Source: Tenacibaculum sp. SG-28
Lineage (GTDB): Bacteria > Bacteroidota > Bacteroidia > Flavobacteriales > Flavobacteriaceae
Direction: 5' to 3'
Length of the DNA stretch: 63,439 bases
Assembly (NCBI RefSeq): GCF_002954385.1
Contig: NZ_MQVY01000005.1
Coordinates: 1 to 63,439 of the forward strand
The notes under the pieces are model-generated. The model ran no database searches. It worked only from the letters and a program-made list of their open reading frames with translations, and had not been told where the DNA came from. The stretch's first letter is position 1. Each line of letters opens with the position of its first letter. The position numbers and the translations under genes were made by a program. This document shows positions 40,636 to 50,064 of this stretch, piece by piece.

Positions 40636-41526
40636 ATGAAAAATATAGCTGTTATTGGTGCAGGAACTATGGGAAATGGTATTGCACATACCTTTGCGCA
40701 GTTCGGATATAATGTGCATCTCATTGATATTTCGCAGGCTGCAATTGATCGCGGTATCGCAACCATCACTAAAAACCTAGACAGAATGGTAGCGAAGGAA
40801 AAAATCAGTTCGGATGACAAAACAGCCACCTTAGAAAACATACATACTTTTACCTCGATTAAAGAGGGAGTTGCTGGTGTAGGTTTAGTAGTAGAGGCTG
40901 CAACGGAAAATGTAGATTTAAAATTAAAAATATTCAAAGATTTAGACGACAATTGCGATACAGATACAATTTTAGCAACAAATACATCGTCTATTTCCAT
41001 TACACAAATAGCTGCAGTTACAAAACGCCCTGAAAAAGTAATTGGAATGCACTTTATGAACCCAGTTCCTATTATGAAACTTGTGGAGATCATTAGAGGG
41101 TATAGTACATCGGATGCGGTAATGGAAGTTATCGTTGATTTGACTAAAAAGATCAAAAAAGTACCTGTAGAGGTAAATGATTATCCAGGGTTTGTTGCCA
41201 ATCGTATCTTAATGCCAATGATTAACGAGTCTATTGAAACACTTTACAATGGCGTTGCAGGAGTTACTGAAATAGACACCGTAATGAAATTAGGAATGGC
41301 ACATCCAATGGGACCTCTTCAGTTGGCTGATTTTATAGGGCTAGACGTTTGTTTATCTATTTTAAATGTAATGTACGAAGGATTTAAAAATCCAAAATAT
41401 GCTCCTTGTCCATTATTGGTAAACATGGTAATGGCAGGTAAATTAGGTGTAAAATCTGGAGAAGGTTTCTACGACTATAAAGAAAGTAGAAAAGCCGAAA
41501 AAGTAGCAACGCAGTTTTCTAAATAA
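40636..41526 (+). CDS. 3-hydroxybutyryl-CoA / 3-hydroxyacyl-CoA dehydrogenase
   Basis: NAD-dependent oxidation of L-3-hydroxyacyl-CoA to 3-ketoacyl-CoA, in beta-oxidation or butyryl metabolism. 296 residues, single-function form. NIAVIGAGTMGNGIAHTFAQ is the NAD-binding loop; VVEAATENVDLKLKIFKDLD and ATNTSSISITQIAA follow; MHFMNPVPIMKLVEII carries the catalytic His; and NDYPGFVANRILMPMINESI and HPMGPLQLADFIGLDV complete the C-terminal domain. 11 bases upstream of the aminopeptidase gene. Confidence 0.95.
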   Translation: MKNIAVIGAGTMGNGIAHTFAQFGYNVHLIDISQAAIDRGIATITKNLDRMVAKEKISSDDKTATLENIHTFTSIKEGVAGVGLVVEAATENVDLKLKIFKDLDDNCDTDTILATNTSSISITQIAAVTKRPEKVIGMHFMNPVPIMKLVEIIRGYSTSDAVMEVIVDLTKKIKKVPVEVNDYPGFVANRILMPMINESIETLYNGVAGVTEIDTVMKLGMAHPMGPLQLADFIGLDVCLSILNVMYEGFKNPKYAPCPLLVNMVMAGKLGVKSGEGFYDYKESRKAEKVATQFSK

Positions 41527-41537
41527 AACTAACGATA

Positions 41538-43320
41538 ATGATTACGCAACGATTACAGGCGTTAAGAGATTATATGGCATCTAAAGATTTAGATGCCATT
41601 ATTATTCCATCCACAGACCCACACCAATCGGAATACGTAGCACCGCACTGGAAACTAAGAGAGTATTTCTCTGGTTTTACCGGTTCAGCAGGAACCCTGG
41701 TTATAACCAAAGAGATTGCTGCCCTTTGGACGGATTCTAGATATTTCTTACAATTTGAGGATGAATGTAAGAACTCCCCGGTTACCTTGTACAAACAATC
41801 TATCCCACATGCTCCAGAACACGTAGCTTGGCTGTGTAATTTATTACCTAAAAGGCCATCATTGGTATCGACTTTAAGCAGTTTTCAAAATCGCAAATAG
41901 ATTATATCCTAAATTATGCAAGCCCTAAAAATATAACGCTAGCAAATAAAAAAGATTATGCCGATGAAATTTGGATAGATAGGCCTGAATTACCAGATAC
42001 AATTATTACAATTCACCCTTTCGAATTTACAGGAGAAACCACCCAACAGAAACTTCAAAAAGTACAAGAGAAAATTGCTCAAGAAGAAGGAGCTTACTAT
42101 TTTTTTTCTTCTTTGGATGAAATTGCATGCTATTTAACATCAGAGCTCGCGATATTGAATTTACGCCATTAGTGACTGCATATGCACTAGTTGGAAAAGA
42201 AAAAACCATACTTTTCTGTAATAAAAGTAGAGTTAGCGAAACTGCAATAAAGGCCTTCTTAAAAATAAATATTCACATTCAAGAATACGACCAGATAACC
42301 GAGCATTTATCGGGAATTTCTGAGGATAAAACCATACTAACCGATGCTTCTAGTTTAAACTATGCTTGTTTTCACGCTTTCTCAGGACATTTTAAATATC
42401 AAAACTCTGTGGCCAAAGTGTTGAAGGCAATAAAAAACACCACCGAAATTAACGGCGCAAAGGCCTGCATGATAAAAGACGGTGTTGCTTTGACTAAGTT
42501 TTTCATTTGGCTAGAAAAAAAACTTAAAACAACTTCTATAAGTGAATTTGAAATTGGTAAAAAGCTAGCATCTTTTCGCCAACAGCAAGCGTATTATACC
42601 GGGGAATCTTTTGCAGCCATTGTAGGGTATAAAGGCAATGGCGCTATCATACATTATACGGCACCTGAAGAGGGCTCTGCTATGGTTCGCAACGATGGTA
42701 TATTACTTATAGATAGTGGCGGACAGTACCAAAATGGAACCACCGATATAACCAGAACAATTTGGTTGGGTGGAACGCCAAGCAGCGAGATAATCACTGC
42801 GTACACAAATGTATTAAAGGGTTATATTGCCCTAGAAGAGTTACAGTTCCCTAAAGGAACAACCGGCGCTCAAATAGATGCTTTTGCACGCATGCACCTT
42901 TGGAAAAACGGTTTAAATTATCCGCATGGGACGGGACACGGTATTGGAAGTTTTGGCATGGTACACGAACCTGAACAAGGTTTTACTACTAGTGCTACTA
43001 CAGCGAGAGGAACAGCTCCGCATTTAGCCCAACAACTTACTACCATTGAACCTGGCTGTTACGTCGCCGAATCCTTCGGAATAAGAACCGAAAATGTAGT
43101 GCTTTCTAAAACAGTGCAGCAGACTAAGTTTGGAGAATTTTTAGGATTTGAACCAATAACCCTGTGCTATATCGACACCCAGTTGCTAGATATGGAAGCA
43201 CTATCAACTACCGAAATACAATGGCTAAACAACTATCACAACAAAGTATTCGAAGAATTAGCTCCTCAATTGAATAAGGAAGAGCGCGAATGGCTTGCGG
43301 AAAAATGTAAGGGTATATAA
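41538..43320 (+). CDS. Xaa-Pro aminopeptidase P (M24B; split by two frameshifts)
   Basis: Removes an N-terminal residue preceding proline. About 594 residues when corrected, the long three-domain eukaryote-like form. The first segment (start 41538) has DAIIIPSTDPHQSEYVAPHW and GFTGSAGTLVITKE. One base is lost near 41865, after which DFKQFSKSQIDYILNYASPK continues, and another near 42129, after which LFNIRARDIEFTPLVTAYAL continues. The catalytic domain has metal ligands in LLIDSGGQYQNGTTDITRTI (two Asp), HGTGHGIGSFGMVHE (His), TIEPGCY (Glu) and GIRTENVV (Glu). No signal peptide, so cytosolic. Ends at a clear terminator. Confidence 0.93.
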
Positions 43321-43324
43321 TTGC

Positions 43325-43352
43325 AAAAGAAGTCTTAGCAGACTTCTTTTTT
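43325..43352. terminator. Terminator between aminopeptidase P and the NTF2-like gene
   Basis: AAAAGAAGTCT (43325-43335), loop TAGC, AGACTTCTTTT (43340-43350) with extra T residues. It can serve both convergent genes. Confidence 0.88.
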
Positions 43353-43354
43353 GG

Positions 43355-43810
43355 TTAACAAGAGGTATCTGCTATAATTTTCCAAGTATTATTTATTCTC
43401 TTAAATATGATCATAAAGACACCATTAGCCATTCCTTCGGTTCGTTCTAGATGGTATGCTCCCATTACCGAGTAGGCATCATTTGTTATTGGAGAAATAT
43501 CTTTAATAGTAAATTTTAAAGTTCCCGTATGCCCTTTCGTAGGATAACCCTTCTTATAATTTTGTAGCGTTTTATGCCATCCAGAAGTAACCCCGTTACT
43601 TCCAAAGAATTTTAGCGAATCACTTTTCCAATATCCTTGCATAAAACCTTCCAGGTCGTGGTTAGACCAGGCCTCCTCTTGAGCTCTCATAATTGTAAGG
43701 ATTTCCTTCTTAGCCTCTTCTTGCGAAATTATTGATGCTTTTTGTGTAGTACATGAAAGTAACAGCAAAGCAGTAACTATAGTTACCAATGGGAGTGTTA
43801 TTTTTTTCAT
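43355..43810 (-). CDS. NTF2/SnoaL-like (DUF4440 type) lipoprotein
   Basis: 151 residues with a lipoprotein signal (TIVTALLLLSCTTQ, Cys20). The mature domain EEAKKEILTIMRAQEEAWSN, HDLEGFMQGYWKSDSLKFFG and YSVMGAYHLERTEG...GVFMIIFKRINNTWKIIADT follows the cone-shaped NTF2 fold of the DUF4440/SnoaL group, which binds small hydrophobic ligands or catalyses isomerisation. No obvious catalytic pair can be assigned. It starts 11 bases after the kinase-M23-aminotransferase gene and is probably co-transcribed with it, but it is exported whereas the fusion is not. Confidence 0.8.
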   Translation of the reverse strand: MKKITLPLVTIVTALLLLSCTTQKASIISQEEAKKEILTIMRAQEEAWSNHDLEGFMQGYWKSDSLKFFGSNGVTSGWHKTLQNYKKGYPTKGHTGTLKFTIKDISPITNDAYSVMGAYHLERTEGMANGVFMIIFKRINNTWKIIADTSC

Positions 43811-43821
43811 TTGTTTTATTT

Positions 43822-46800
43822 TTAGAGTTCCTTTTTGTCATTTTTATTGTAGAACTTTGCCTGCATAAAGTCTTCTTTTAGAATTTTTTCAAAATAATAC
43901 AGCAATTCATCGGCATTAGCTTTTGAAAAAACCATCGGAGGCTTTATTTTAATCACATTGTGGTCTGGTCCATCGATACTCATTAGAATTTTAAATTCTT
44001 TCATTCTATTTACTAGATATGAAGTTTGGGCTGCTAGCGGAACTTTATTGCCATCCACTAATTCTACTCCTATAAATAAACCTTTCCCCCTAACATCCCC
44101 AAGAATAGGAAACGTTATTGCTAACTTAGATATTTCTTCTTTTAAGTAATTTCCTACCGCTAGAGCATTATTCTGTAAGCCTTCCTTCTTTACTGTTTGT
44201 AATACCGATGTAGCTATCGCACAAGAAACCGGATTACCTCCAAAAGTATTAAAGTATTCCATTCCATTTGCAAAACTATCTGCAACTTCTCGAGTACAAA
44301 CAACTGCTGCTACAGGATGGCCATTTCCTAAAGGCTTTCCTATGGTAACAATATCCGGAACCACATCGTGCAACTGAAATCCCCAGAAGTGTTCTCCTAC
44401 TCTACCACAGCCGGTTTGCACCTCATCAGAAATACAAAGACCTCCCTCCTGTTTTACCATGGCATACACCTTCTTTAAGAAACCCTCTGGCAATTCTATT
44501 TGCCCACCGCAAGAGAGTATCGGTTCAATGATAAAAGCAGCAATGTTTCTACCAGAAGCTTTCATCTGTTTGATGTACTTCAAGACCTCGCTTGCATATT
44601 CTGCAGCTGCCTCGGTTCCTGTATATTTTCCTCTAAAGGTATCAGGCATAGGAATCACATGTGTAGACCGAGGTGCACCTGTACCACCTTTGCCGTCAAA
44701 TTTATAAGAGGATATATCTACACAAGTATTGGTATTACCGTGATACCCAATTTCAGATACAATTACATCTAATTGTTTGGTATGCGTTTTAGCCATTCGA
44801 ATCGCCAATTCGTTAGCCTCAGAACCAGAATTCACAAAATGAACTACAGCTAATTCCTCAGGCATGGTTTCTGTAATTTCTTTGGCAAGAGCTGTAATAT
44901 TTTCGTGCAGATATCTAGAGTTGGTATTTAATACAGCCATTTGTTGTTGGCCAGCTGCAACAACCTCCGGATGTTCATGTCCAACATGTGCGACATTATT
45001 TACGGTATCCATGTATTTATTTCCAAACTGGTCTAATAAATATACGCCTTGTCCTCGCACAATGTGCAAGGGAACCTCGTATTGTAAACTAAGTCCTTTT
45101 CCTAAATAAATAGCTCTATCTTCCTCGATATTCACTGAAGTTTTTTTGGCAATAGGTTTCAGGGTATCTGTTTTAAATACCAAGTTTGGATCGGGGCATA
45201 AACTGCTCCAAATAGCAATTTCAGAATGTTTGGCTACTCCTGGAAAATCATTTTCAAAACCTACCATGGAAAGCAGTAATTGAAAGTGTAAATGTGGTGC
45301 CCAACTTCCATTTTCTTCGGTGTTACCTAGATATCCGATACATGCTCCTTTCGGTAACACATCTCCAACAGCTACCTTAGTAAGACTCTCCAAGGATAAA
45401 TGTCCGTAAAGCGAATAAAACGTAGAAGAATTAAATTCGTGTTGTACAATAATTAATCCTCCGTACTCTTTGTACTTATTGTTATTGGTAACCGTGGTTA
45501 CCACACCGTCAAATGGCAGATACACCGGAGTTTCTTCGGGCAACCAGAAGTCGACACCAAGATGAATCGATCTCTCCTCTCTACCAGAATTGCCAATAAC
45601 TGCAAATTCATCGGACGTGTATAAACTTCTTGGTTCTAGATATCCTCCTGCAATTAATGAAGAAGGATACTTCCTCCATAATTTCTGAATTTTAAACTGA
45701 AAAGTATCCAAATCGTTAAAGTCACCGTAATTTCCCAGCCATAAACTGGCCACACTTAAATCTAAGGGATAGCATCCTGTTTTTTGCTCTGTAGGGAAAA
45801 ACGCACCTAACGAAAAGGATTGCTTTGCTAACCATTTTTTAAATTCCGATTCTTTTGGATGTGCTGTAAACCCGCAACTATCTCTAAAAAAATAGCAAGC
45901 GAATTCCGGGTTAATTGCCCTCCATTTACGAAGTAAATCCCAGGCTGGTTGTTCAGAGACAAGAAGATAGGTATTCTCTGGCTCTTCTCTTTTGTTTATA
46001 GCTGCTTTGGTTACAGAAATGACAAGTCGCATTGCAATAACATTGTATAAATGCTCTAGCTCTGCCTCCAAAAGAGGAAACTTTTCATGATAGCCTCTAA
46101 GAATTGGACGTAAAGCCTCTAATGGATCTAGAAAACCCATAATAGCATAGGTACAAGCAATGGCGACATCATTTATTATTTGTGTATGTACAGCATCTCC
46201 AAAATCAATAATAGCAGCAACTGATGGATTCTTTACACCTTCAGAAACAATAATATTATTGTCGTTTACATCGTTGTGAACCACTGCTTTACGCAGGGTA
46301 TCATAAAAAGGTTGGGAGGCCGAAAATCGCTCGATAAAATACAAAATTAGCTTTCGCTCCTCCGCAGTAAACAAAGAAATAGACGAAGTTGTCCATAGCC
46401 CTTTTGCTATATCCCAATCGAGAGGTCTTTGAGAAAATGAATGTTCAAAACCCTGTAAAGCGTTGGTTAGTGCTCCTGCTTCTCTCCCTAAAGTATATCT
46501 TAAGTTGCTTGAAATAGGATTTACACTGCTCCATAGTCTACCCGGAGACCAGGTTAGTAATCGCACGAAACGTTCAACTCCGCTAGAATCTTTTCGGGTA
46601 AGGATGGCATTACCATTCATATCCTTTACCAATTCCGGTGCAGCTATATTTTTGTGTTGCAAGTAGTTTAGAATTGCTTCCTCGAAAGTTATAGAATCTT
46701 CTGGTATATCTGGTCTTGCTATTTTTAGAATATACCTCGGTTTACCCTTGAGATACACCTTAAAATTAAAATCAATTTCTCCAGGTAATTCTGCAACGGT

Positions 46801-46875
46801 AGCAGTTATTCCATAATGGGTTTCTAGTATTTCTATTGCTGTGGAGGCAGTAATTTTTAGGGCTGTATAGTTCAT
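43822..46875 (-). CDS. Three-domain fusion: APH-like kinase, M23 peptidase, class III aminotransferase
   Basis: 1017 residues, unbroken. (1) Residues about 10-300, APH/choline-kinase fold: KIARP (Lys51), the Brenner motif VVHNDVNDNNIIV (His200, Asp202) and IIDFGDAVH (Asp224). (2) Residues about 420-540, LytM/M23 domain with an intact zinc site: SIHLGVDFW (His438, Asp442), LYGHLS (His492) and PHLHFQ (His528, His530). (3) Residues about 590-1010, PLP enzyme: VNSGSEANELAIRMAK, EIGYHGNT, CISDEVQTGCGRVG (Asp817) and TIGKPLGNGHP (PLP Lys847). The outer domains resemble vertebrate hydroxylysine kinase and the AGXT2L ammoniophospholyases, suggesting that an amino alcohol is phosphorylated and then eliminated to aldehyde, ammonia and phosphate. 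There is no signal peptide, so the M23 domain would lie in the cytosol, where it has no evident target. It abuts a GNAT gene exactly. Confidence 0.9.
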   Translation of the reverse strand: MNYTALKITASTAIEILETHYGITATVAELPGEIDFNFKVYLKGKPRYILKIARPDIPEDSITFEEAILNYLQHKNIAAPELVKDMNGNAILTRKDSSGVERFVRLLTWSPGRLWSSVNPISSNLRYTLGREAGALTNALQGFEHSFSQRPLDWDIAKGLWTTSSISLFTAEERKLILYFIERFSASQPFYDTLRKAVVHNDVNDNNIIVSEGVKNPSVAAIIDFGDAVHTQIINDVAIACTYAIMGFLDPLEALRPILRGYHEKFPLLEAELEHLYNVIAMRLVISVTKAAINKREEPENTYLLVSEQPAWDLLRKWRAINPEFACYFFRDSCGFTAHPKESEFKKWLAKQSFSLGAFFPTEQKTGCYPLDLSVASLWLGNYGDFNDLDTFQFKIQKLWRKYPSSLIAGGYLEPRSLYTSDEFAVIGNSGREERSIHLGVDFWLPEETPVYLPFDGVVTTVTNNNKYKEYGGLIIVQHEFNSSTFYSLYGHLSLESLTKVAVGDVLPKGACIGYLGNTEENGSWAPHLHFQLLLSMVGFENDFPGVAKHSEIAIWSSLCPDPNLVFKTDTLKPIAKKTSVNIEEDRAIYLGKGLSLQYEVPLHIVRGQGVYLLDQFGNKYMDTVNNVAHVGHEHPEVVAAGQQQMAVLNTNSRYLHENITALAKEITETMPEELAVVHFVNSGSEANELAIRMAKTHTKQLDVIVSEIGYHGNTNTCVDISSYKFDGKGGTGAPRSTHVIPMPDTFRGKYTGTEAAAEYASEVLKYIKQMKASGRNIAAFIIEPILSCGGQIELPEGFLKKVYAMVKQEGGLCISDEVQTGCGRVGEHFWGFQLHDVVPDIVTIGKPLGNGHPVAAVVCTREVADSFANGMEYFNTFGGNPVSCAIATSVLQTVKKEGLQNNALAVGNYLKEEISKLAITFPILGDVRGKGLFIGVELVDGNKVPLAAQTSYLVNRMKEFKILMSIDGPDHNVIKIKPPMVFSKANADELLYYFEKILKEDFMQAKFYNKNDKKEL

Positions 46876-47393
46876 TTATACAATAATCTTTTCATATGCT
46901 AATCGTGTAGATCCTCGAGTTAGATGGATGATTCCACAATACACATAATTCTCAGTTTTTAAAATATGTTGCATTCCCAAGTTATCCTCGTGGGTATCTA
47001 TTCGCATCGAAGGTATGGCTTTACCCCGCAATACTTGTTCACAATGCTCAAGTATAAAACGTGCCAATCCTTTATTAGTTTGCCCTTCAGCAACGGCGAT
47101 TCTGTGAATAACACCATATTTTGTTTCCGTAGTCGTTATCCATTTTCCATCTATTACTGCATAAGTAGGCTCTCCGGCAATAGAAACATAAATGTTGCTA
47201 CTATTTCTCCTGTGGTATTTTTAACAATATAGCTTTCTTGATTTAAAATATCCTTAGTAATTTGAGCGGTATCGGGGTAACCATCTTGCCATTGGTCTAT
47301 ATGTAATGAAGCTAATAACTTTTGCGCATCGGCAATGATAGCCATTATATTTGGTATATCTTTCGCAGTGGATTTTTCTATAATCATTTCCAA
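46876..47393 (-). CDS. GNAT family N-acetyltransferase (split by one frameshift)
   Basis: About 172 residues once corrected near 47170. The first part (MIIEKSTAKDIPNIMAIIAD...LHIDQWQDGYPD) ends at ATFMF, and the adjacent frame continues through AGEPTYAVIDGKWI, VIHRIAVAEGQTNKGLARFI (acetyl-CoA motif A region) and SMRIDTHEDNLGMQHILKTE. The IDQWQDGYP segment is typical of a group of small-molecule N-acetyltransferases in Firmicutes and Bacteroidetes. The stop codon touches the ATG of the fusion gene, so the two form an operon; an amine related to the fusion's substrate is a reasonable but unproven target. Confidence 0.85.
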
Positions 47394-47654
47394 TAAAATT
47401 AAAAAACTATTTACTTGTTATATTACTAAAATTCTAAAAAACAGAACCTTAACCTACCTATTAGTAGGGTGTTTTCACATTCAATAAACATGTTTAAAAC
47501 TAAGAATTCTACTAGTAATTAAAAACAATATAATAGATTTTTATACAAATGTTTCTCATTCTCGAATAGGATATCGAGAATTACACCATATAAAGTGGCT
47601 TAAGCACTAATTACTGGACTAAACTTGGCATAAAAACAGCGAAATAGATAGTAC
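47394..47654. other. Spacer between the GNAT gene and moxR
   Basis: About 260 AT-rich bases. No gene, no clear -7 element on the minus strand and no strong hairpin for the moxR operon end. Nothing further can be said. Confidence 0.4.
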
Positions 47655-48608
47655 TTAAAATAACGACTCTATAATTTCTTTAACGGTGATTCCCTCGGCT
47701 TCGGCTTTGTAATTTTTAACAATACGATGGGATAAAATAGGAACAGCAACGGCTTGCACATCTTCAATATCAGGAGAGTATTTTCCGGAAACAGCAGCGT
47801 GTGCCTTAGCCGCTAAAATAAGATTTTGCGATGCTCTTGGCCCTGCACCCCAATCGATGTACTTCTTTACAAAATCTGCTGCAACAGTTGTCTTTGGCCT
47901 TGTTTTACCAACCAATCTAACAGCGTACTCGATAACGTTATCTGCCACGGGTATTTTTCGAATTAGCTCTTGCACTTCCAAAATTTCCTTGGCAGAAAAA
48001 ACAGAAGATAAATGGGTTTGCAATGTAGACGTGGTCTTCTTCACCACTTCAACCTCTTCTTCAAAACTGGGATAATCTAGGTTAATGGAAAACATAAACC
48101 TATCGAGTTGTGCTTCTGGCAAGGGATAGGTTCCTTCTTGCTCAATTGGATTTTGTGTTGCCAGTACGAAAAAGGGTAAATCTAGTTTGTAATGGTGCCC
48201 TGCAACAGTAACCGAGCGCTCTTGCATGGCCTCTAGAAGTGCAGCCTGGGTTTTTGGTGGTGTACGATTAATCTCATCAGCCAATATAATATTAGAAAAA
48301 ATGGGCCCTTTAATAAATTTAAACTGTCTGTTTTCGTCTAGTATTTCACTTCCTAGAATATCCGAAGGCATCAAGTCTGGTGTAAATTGTATTCTTTTAA
48401 AATCTAGGCCTAAGGCATCGGAGATTGTATTTACAAGTAGTGTTTTAGCCAAACCAGGAACGCCGACTAAAAGAGAATGTCCTCCACAAAAAATAGATAA
48501 TAGGGTAAATTTGACAGCCTCATGCTGCCCTATGATTACTTTGCCTATTTCTTCTTGAAGTTGTTTGTACTTTCTTACTAAATTATTTACAGCAGATACA
48601 TCAGACAT
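47655..48608 (-). CDS. MoxR family AAA+ ATPase
   Basis: A 317-residue chaperone-like ATPase. Walker A GVPGLAKT (49-56), Walker B ILADEINRTPPKTQAALLEA (108-112 core), sensor 1 FFVLATQNPIEQEGTYPLPE, the Arg finger region QLDRFMFSINLDYP and the C-terminal lid GPRASQNLILAAKAHA match the family. MoxR proteins usually assist assembly of metal-binding or VWA-domain partners encoded next to them (DUF58, BatA/BatB). Here it is the last gene of the foldase cluster and no such partner follows, so its client must be encoded elsewhere. Gap to surA 82 bases. Confidence 0.94.
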   Translation of the reverse strand: MSDVSAVNNLVRKYKQLQEEIGKVIIGQHEAVKFTLLSIFCGGHSLLVGVPGLAKTLLVNTISDALGLDFKRIQFTPDLMPSDILGSEILDENRQFKFIKGPIFSNIILADEINRTPPKTQAALLEAMQERSVTVAGHHYKLDLPFFVLATQNPIEQEGTYPLPEAQLDRFMFSINLDYPSFEEEVEVVKKTTSTLQTHLSSVFSAKEILEVQELIRKIPVADNVIEYAVRLVGKTRPKTTVAADFVKKYIDWGAGPRASQNLILAAKAHAAVSGKYSPDIEDVQAVAVPILSHRIVKNYKAEAEGITVKEIIESLF

Positions 48609-48690
48609 TTTTCAAACAGTTGGTTTTTAACAATAATCGTTCAAACGAAAGAAATATGCTTGCTGACAATTAAACGAAAATTAAGTGATT

Positions 48691-50064
48691 TTATTTGGTT
48701 TCTTTTTTCCAGTCTTTCTCAAATGTACACTTTTTAAAATCATCTCCCAACTTAATATACGTTTCTTCAATTTTTTCTTTAGACCACTTGGTTAAGGTTT
48801 CTTCTTTTTTCTTTGCCAAAGCAAACTCTTGCATTCTAACATAATCGGCCTGAAGATCTGCCTTGTGTGTCTTGGTCTTCTTCTTAATAATTATAACCTT
48901 ATACATTTTCTCACCTTCACGAGTTTCATCATAAAAAACATCGGTTAAATCTCCTTGGTCGAGCTCACTGATTCTTCCAAACAAATCTGGAGGCATTCTG
49001 GTAAGTTCAAAAGTAGGTTCCCCGGTATATGGATTCATAATAAGACCACCACTTTGTTTCGTGTCTTTATCCTCGGAATATTCTTTAACTGCTGCCTCAA
49101 ATGTAATTTCATTATTTTTAATTTGTGCTACTAAATTTTCCATTGCCGCCTTGGTTTCTTTTAACTTTTCATCAGAAATCTCTGGCTGCATTAGAATATG
49201 GGAAACTTCTCTTTGGTTCCCTTTAACCTTGTGTAAAAGAATTATATGATAACCAAAGGAAGATTTAAATGGCTCTGAAATTTGTCCGACGTCTAAGCTA
49301 AAAGTAACCTCTTTGAATTCTTTTATAAAGGGACTGTCTTTTGTTATGGTATACTTTCCTTCATTAGAGGTAACCGCTGGATCATCGGAATTAATTATCG
49401 CTTTTAATGCAAAACTTGCACCATTTTCGACCTCTTTTTTAATTTCACTTAATTTATCTAAAATTCGCTTTTCCTCATCAGCACTTGGTTGCGCATACAT
49501 AACAATATTGGCTAGTTCTATCTCTGCTGGTATTTCAGGTAATTCTCCTTTTTCTTTAAGCCCTTTATAGTATACACGTACTTCCTCCGGAGTTACGTCG
49601 ATGGTCTCGGTAACTTTTTGTTGCTCTTTCTCGATTAAAATATTTTCCTTTTGTACTCTACTCAATTCCTTTTTTAAGTCTTCTACATCGTTAAATCCAT
49701 AGGCCTCCACCATTTTTTGTTCACTGCCGTATTCATTTTTAAAATATTGAATACTTCTATTAACACGACTATCTATTTCTCCTTGAGAAACAGTAACACT
49801 GTCAATTATAGCGTGGTGTGCCATGAGCTTTTGTTGCATCAGTTCTTCTAACATTTCACAATCGCTAATTGTTATTTTTCCTTCACTTCGCAACTCAACT
49901 TCTTGTTTAAATTTTTCAATATCGGAATCTAAAACAATATTTTTCCCCACTACAACAGCTACTCCATCTACTTTAGTGCCTTGTGCTTTACTATTACATA
50001 CTCCTAAAAAAAGAAAAGTAATAATACTAATATTCCTTAAAATTGTTGTTTTTAATAGCATCAT
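48691..50064 (-). CDS. SurA-like peptidyl-prolyl isomerase
   Basis: A 457-residue periplasmic foldase for outer-membrane proteins. Signal peptide MLLKTTILRNISIITFLFLG...NSKAQ; then a SurA N-terminal chaperone region (VDGVAVVVGKNIVLDSDIEK, LEELMQQKLMAHHAI). Two parvulin-like domains follow: a diverged first (ELANIVMYAQPSADEEKRIL...SFGYHIILLHKV) and a second with VSHILMQPE...DTKQSGGLIM. A short charged C-terminus ends it. The start overlaps the preceding foldase gene by 38 bases. Third of three consecutive SurA/PpiC-type genes. Confidence 0.92.
   Translation of the reverse strand: MMLLKTTILRNISIITFLFLGVCNSKAQGTKVDGVAVVVGKNIVLDSDIEKFKQEVELRSEGKITISDCEMLEELMQQKLMAHHAIIDSVTVSQGEIDSRVNRSIQYFKNEYGSEQKMVEAYGFNDVEDLKKELSRVQKENILIEKEQQKVTETIDVTPEEVRVYYKGLKEKGELPEIPAEIELANIVMYAQPSADEEKRILDKLSEIKKEVENGASFALKAIINSDDPAVTSNEGKYTITKDSPFIKEFKEVTFSLDVGQISEPFKSSFGYHIILLHKVKGNQREVSHILMQPEISDEKLKETKAAMENLVAQIKNNEITFEAAVKEYSEDKDTKQSGGLIMNPYTGEPTFELTRMPPDLFGRISELDQGDLTDVFYDETREGEKMYKVIIIKKKTKTHKADLQADYVRMQEFALAKKKEETLTKWSKEKIEETYIKLGDDFKKCTFEKDWKKETK

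Noticed and set aside
40611..41156. Minus-strand ORF of 181 codons opposite the 3-hydroxyacyl-CoA dehydrogenase
   Set aside because: Shadow of a strongly conserved plus-strand enzyme; no start context or known motif.
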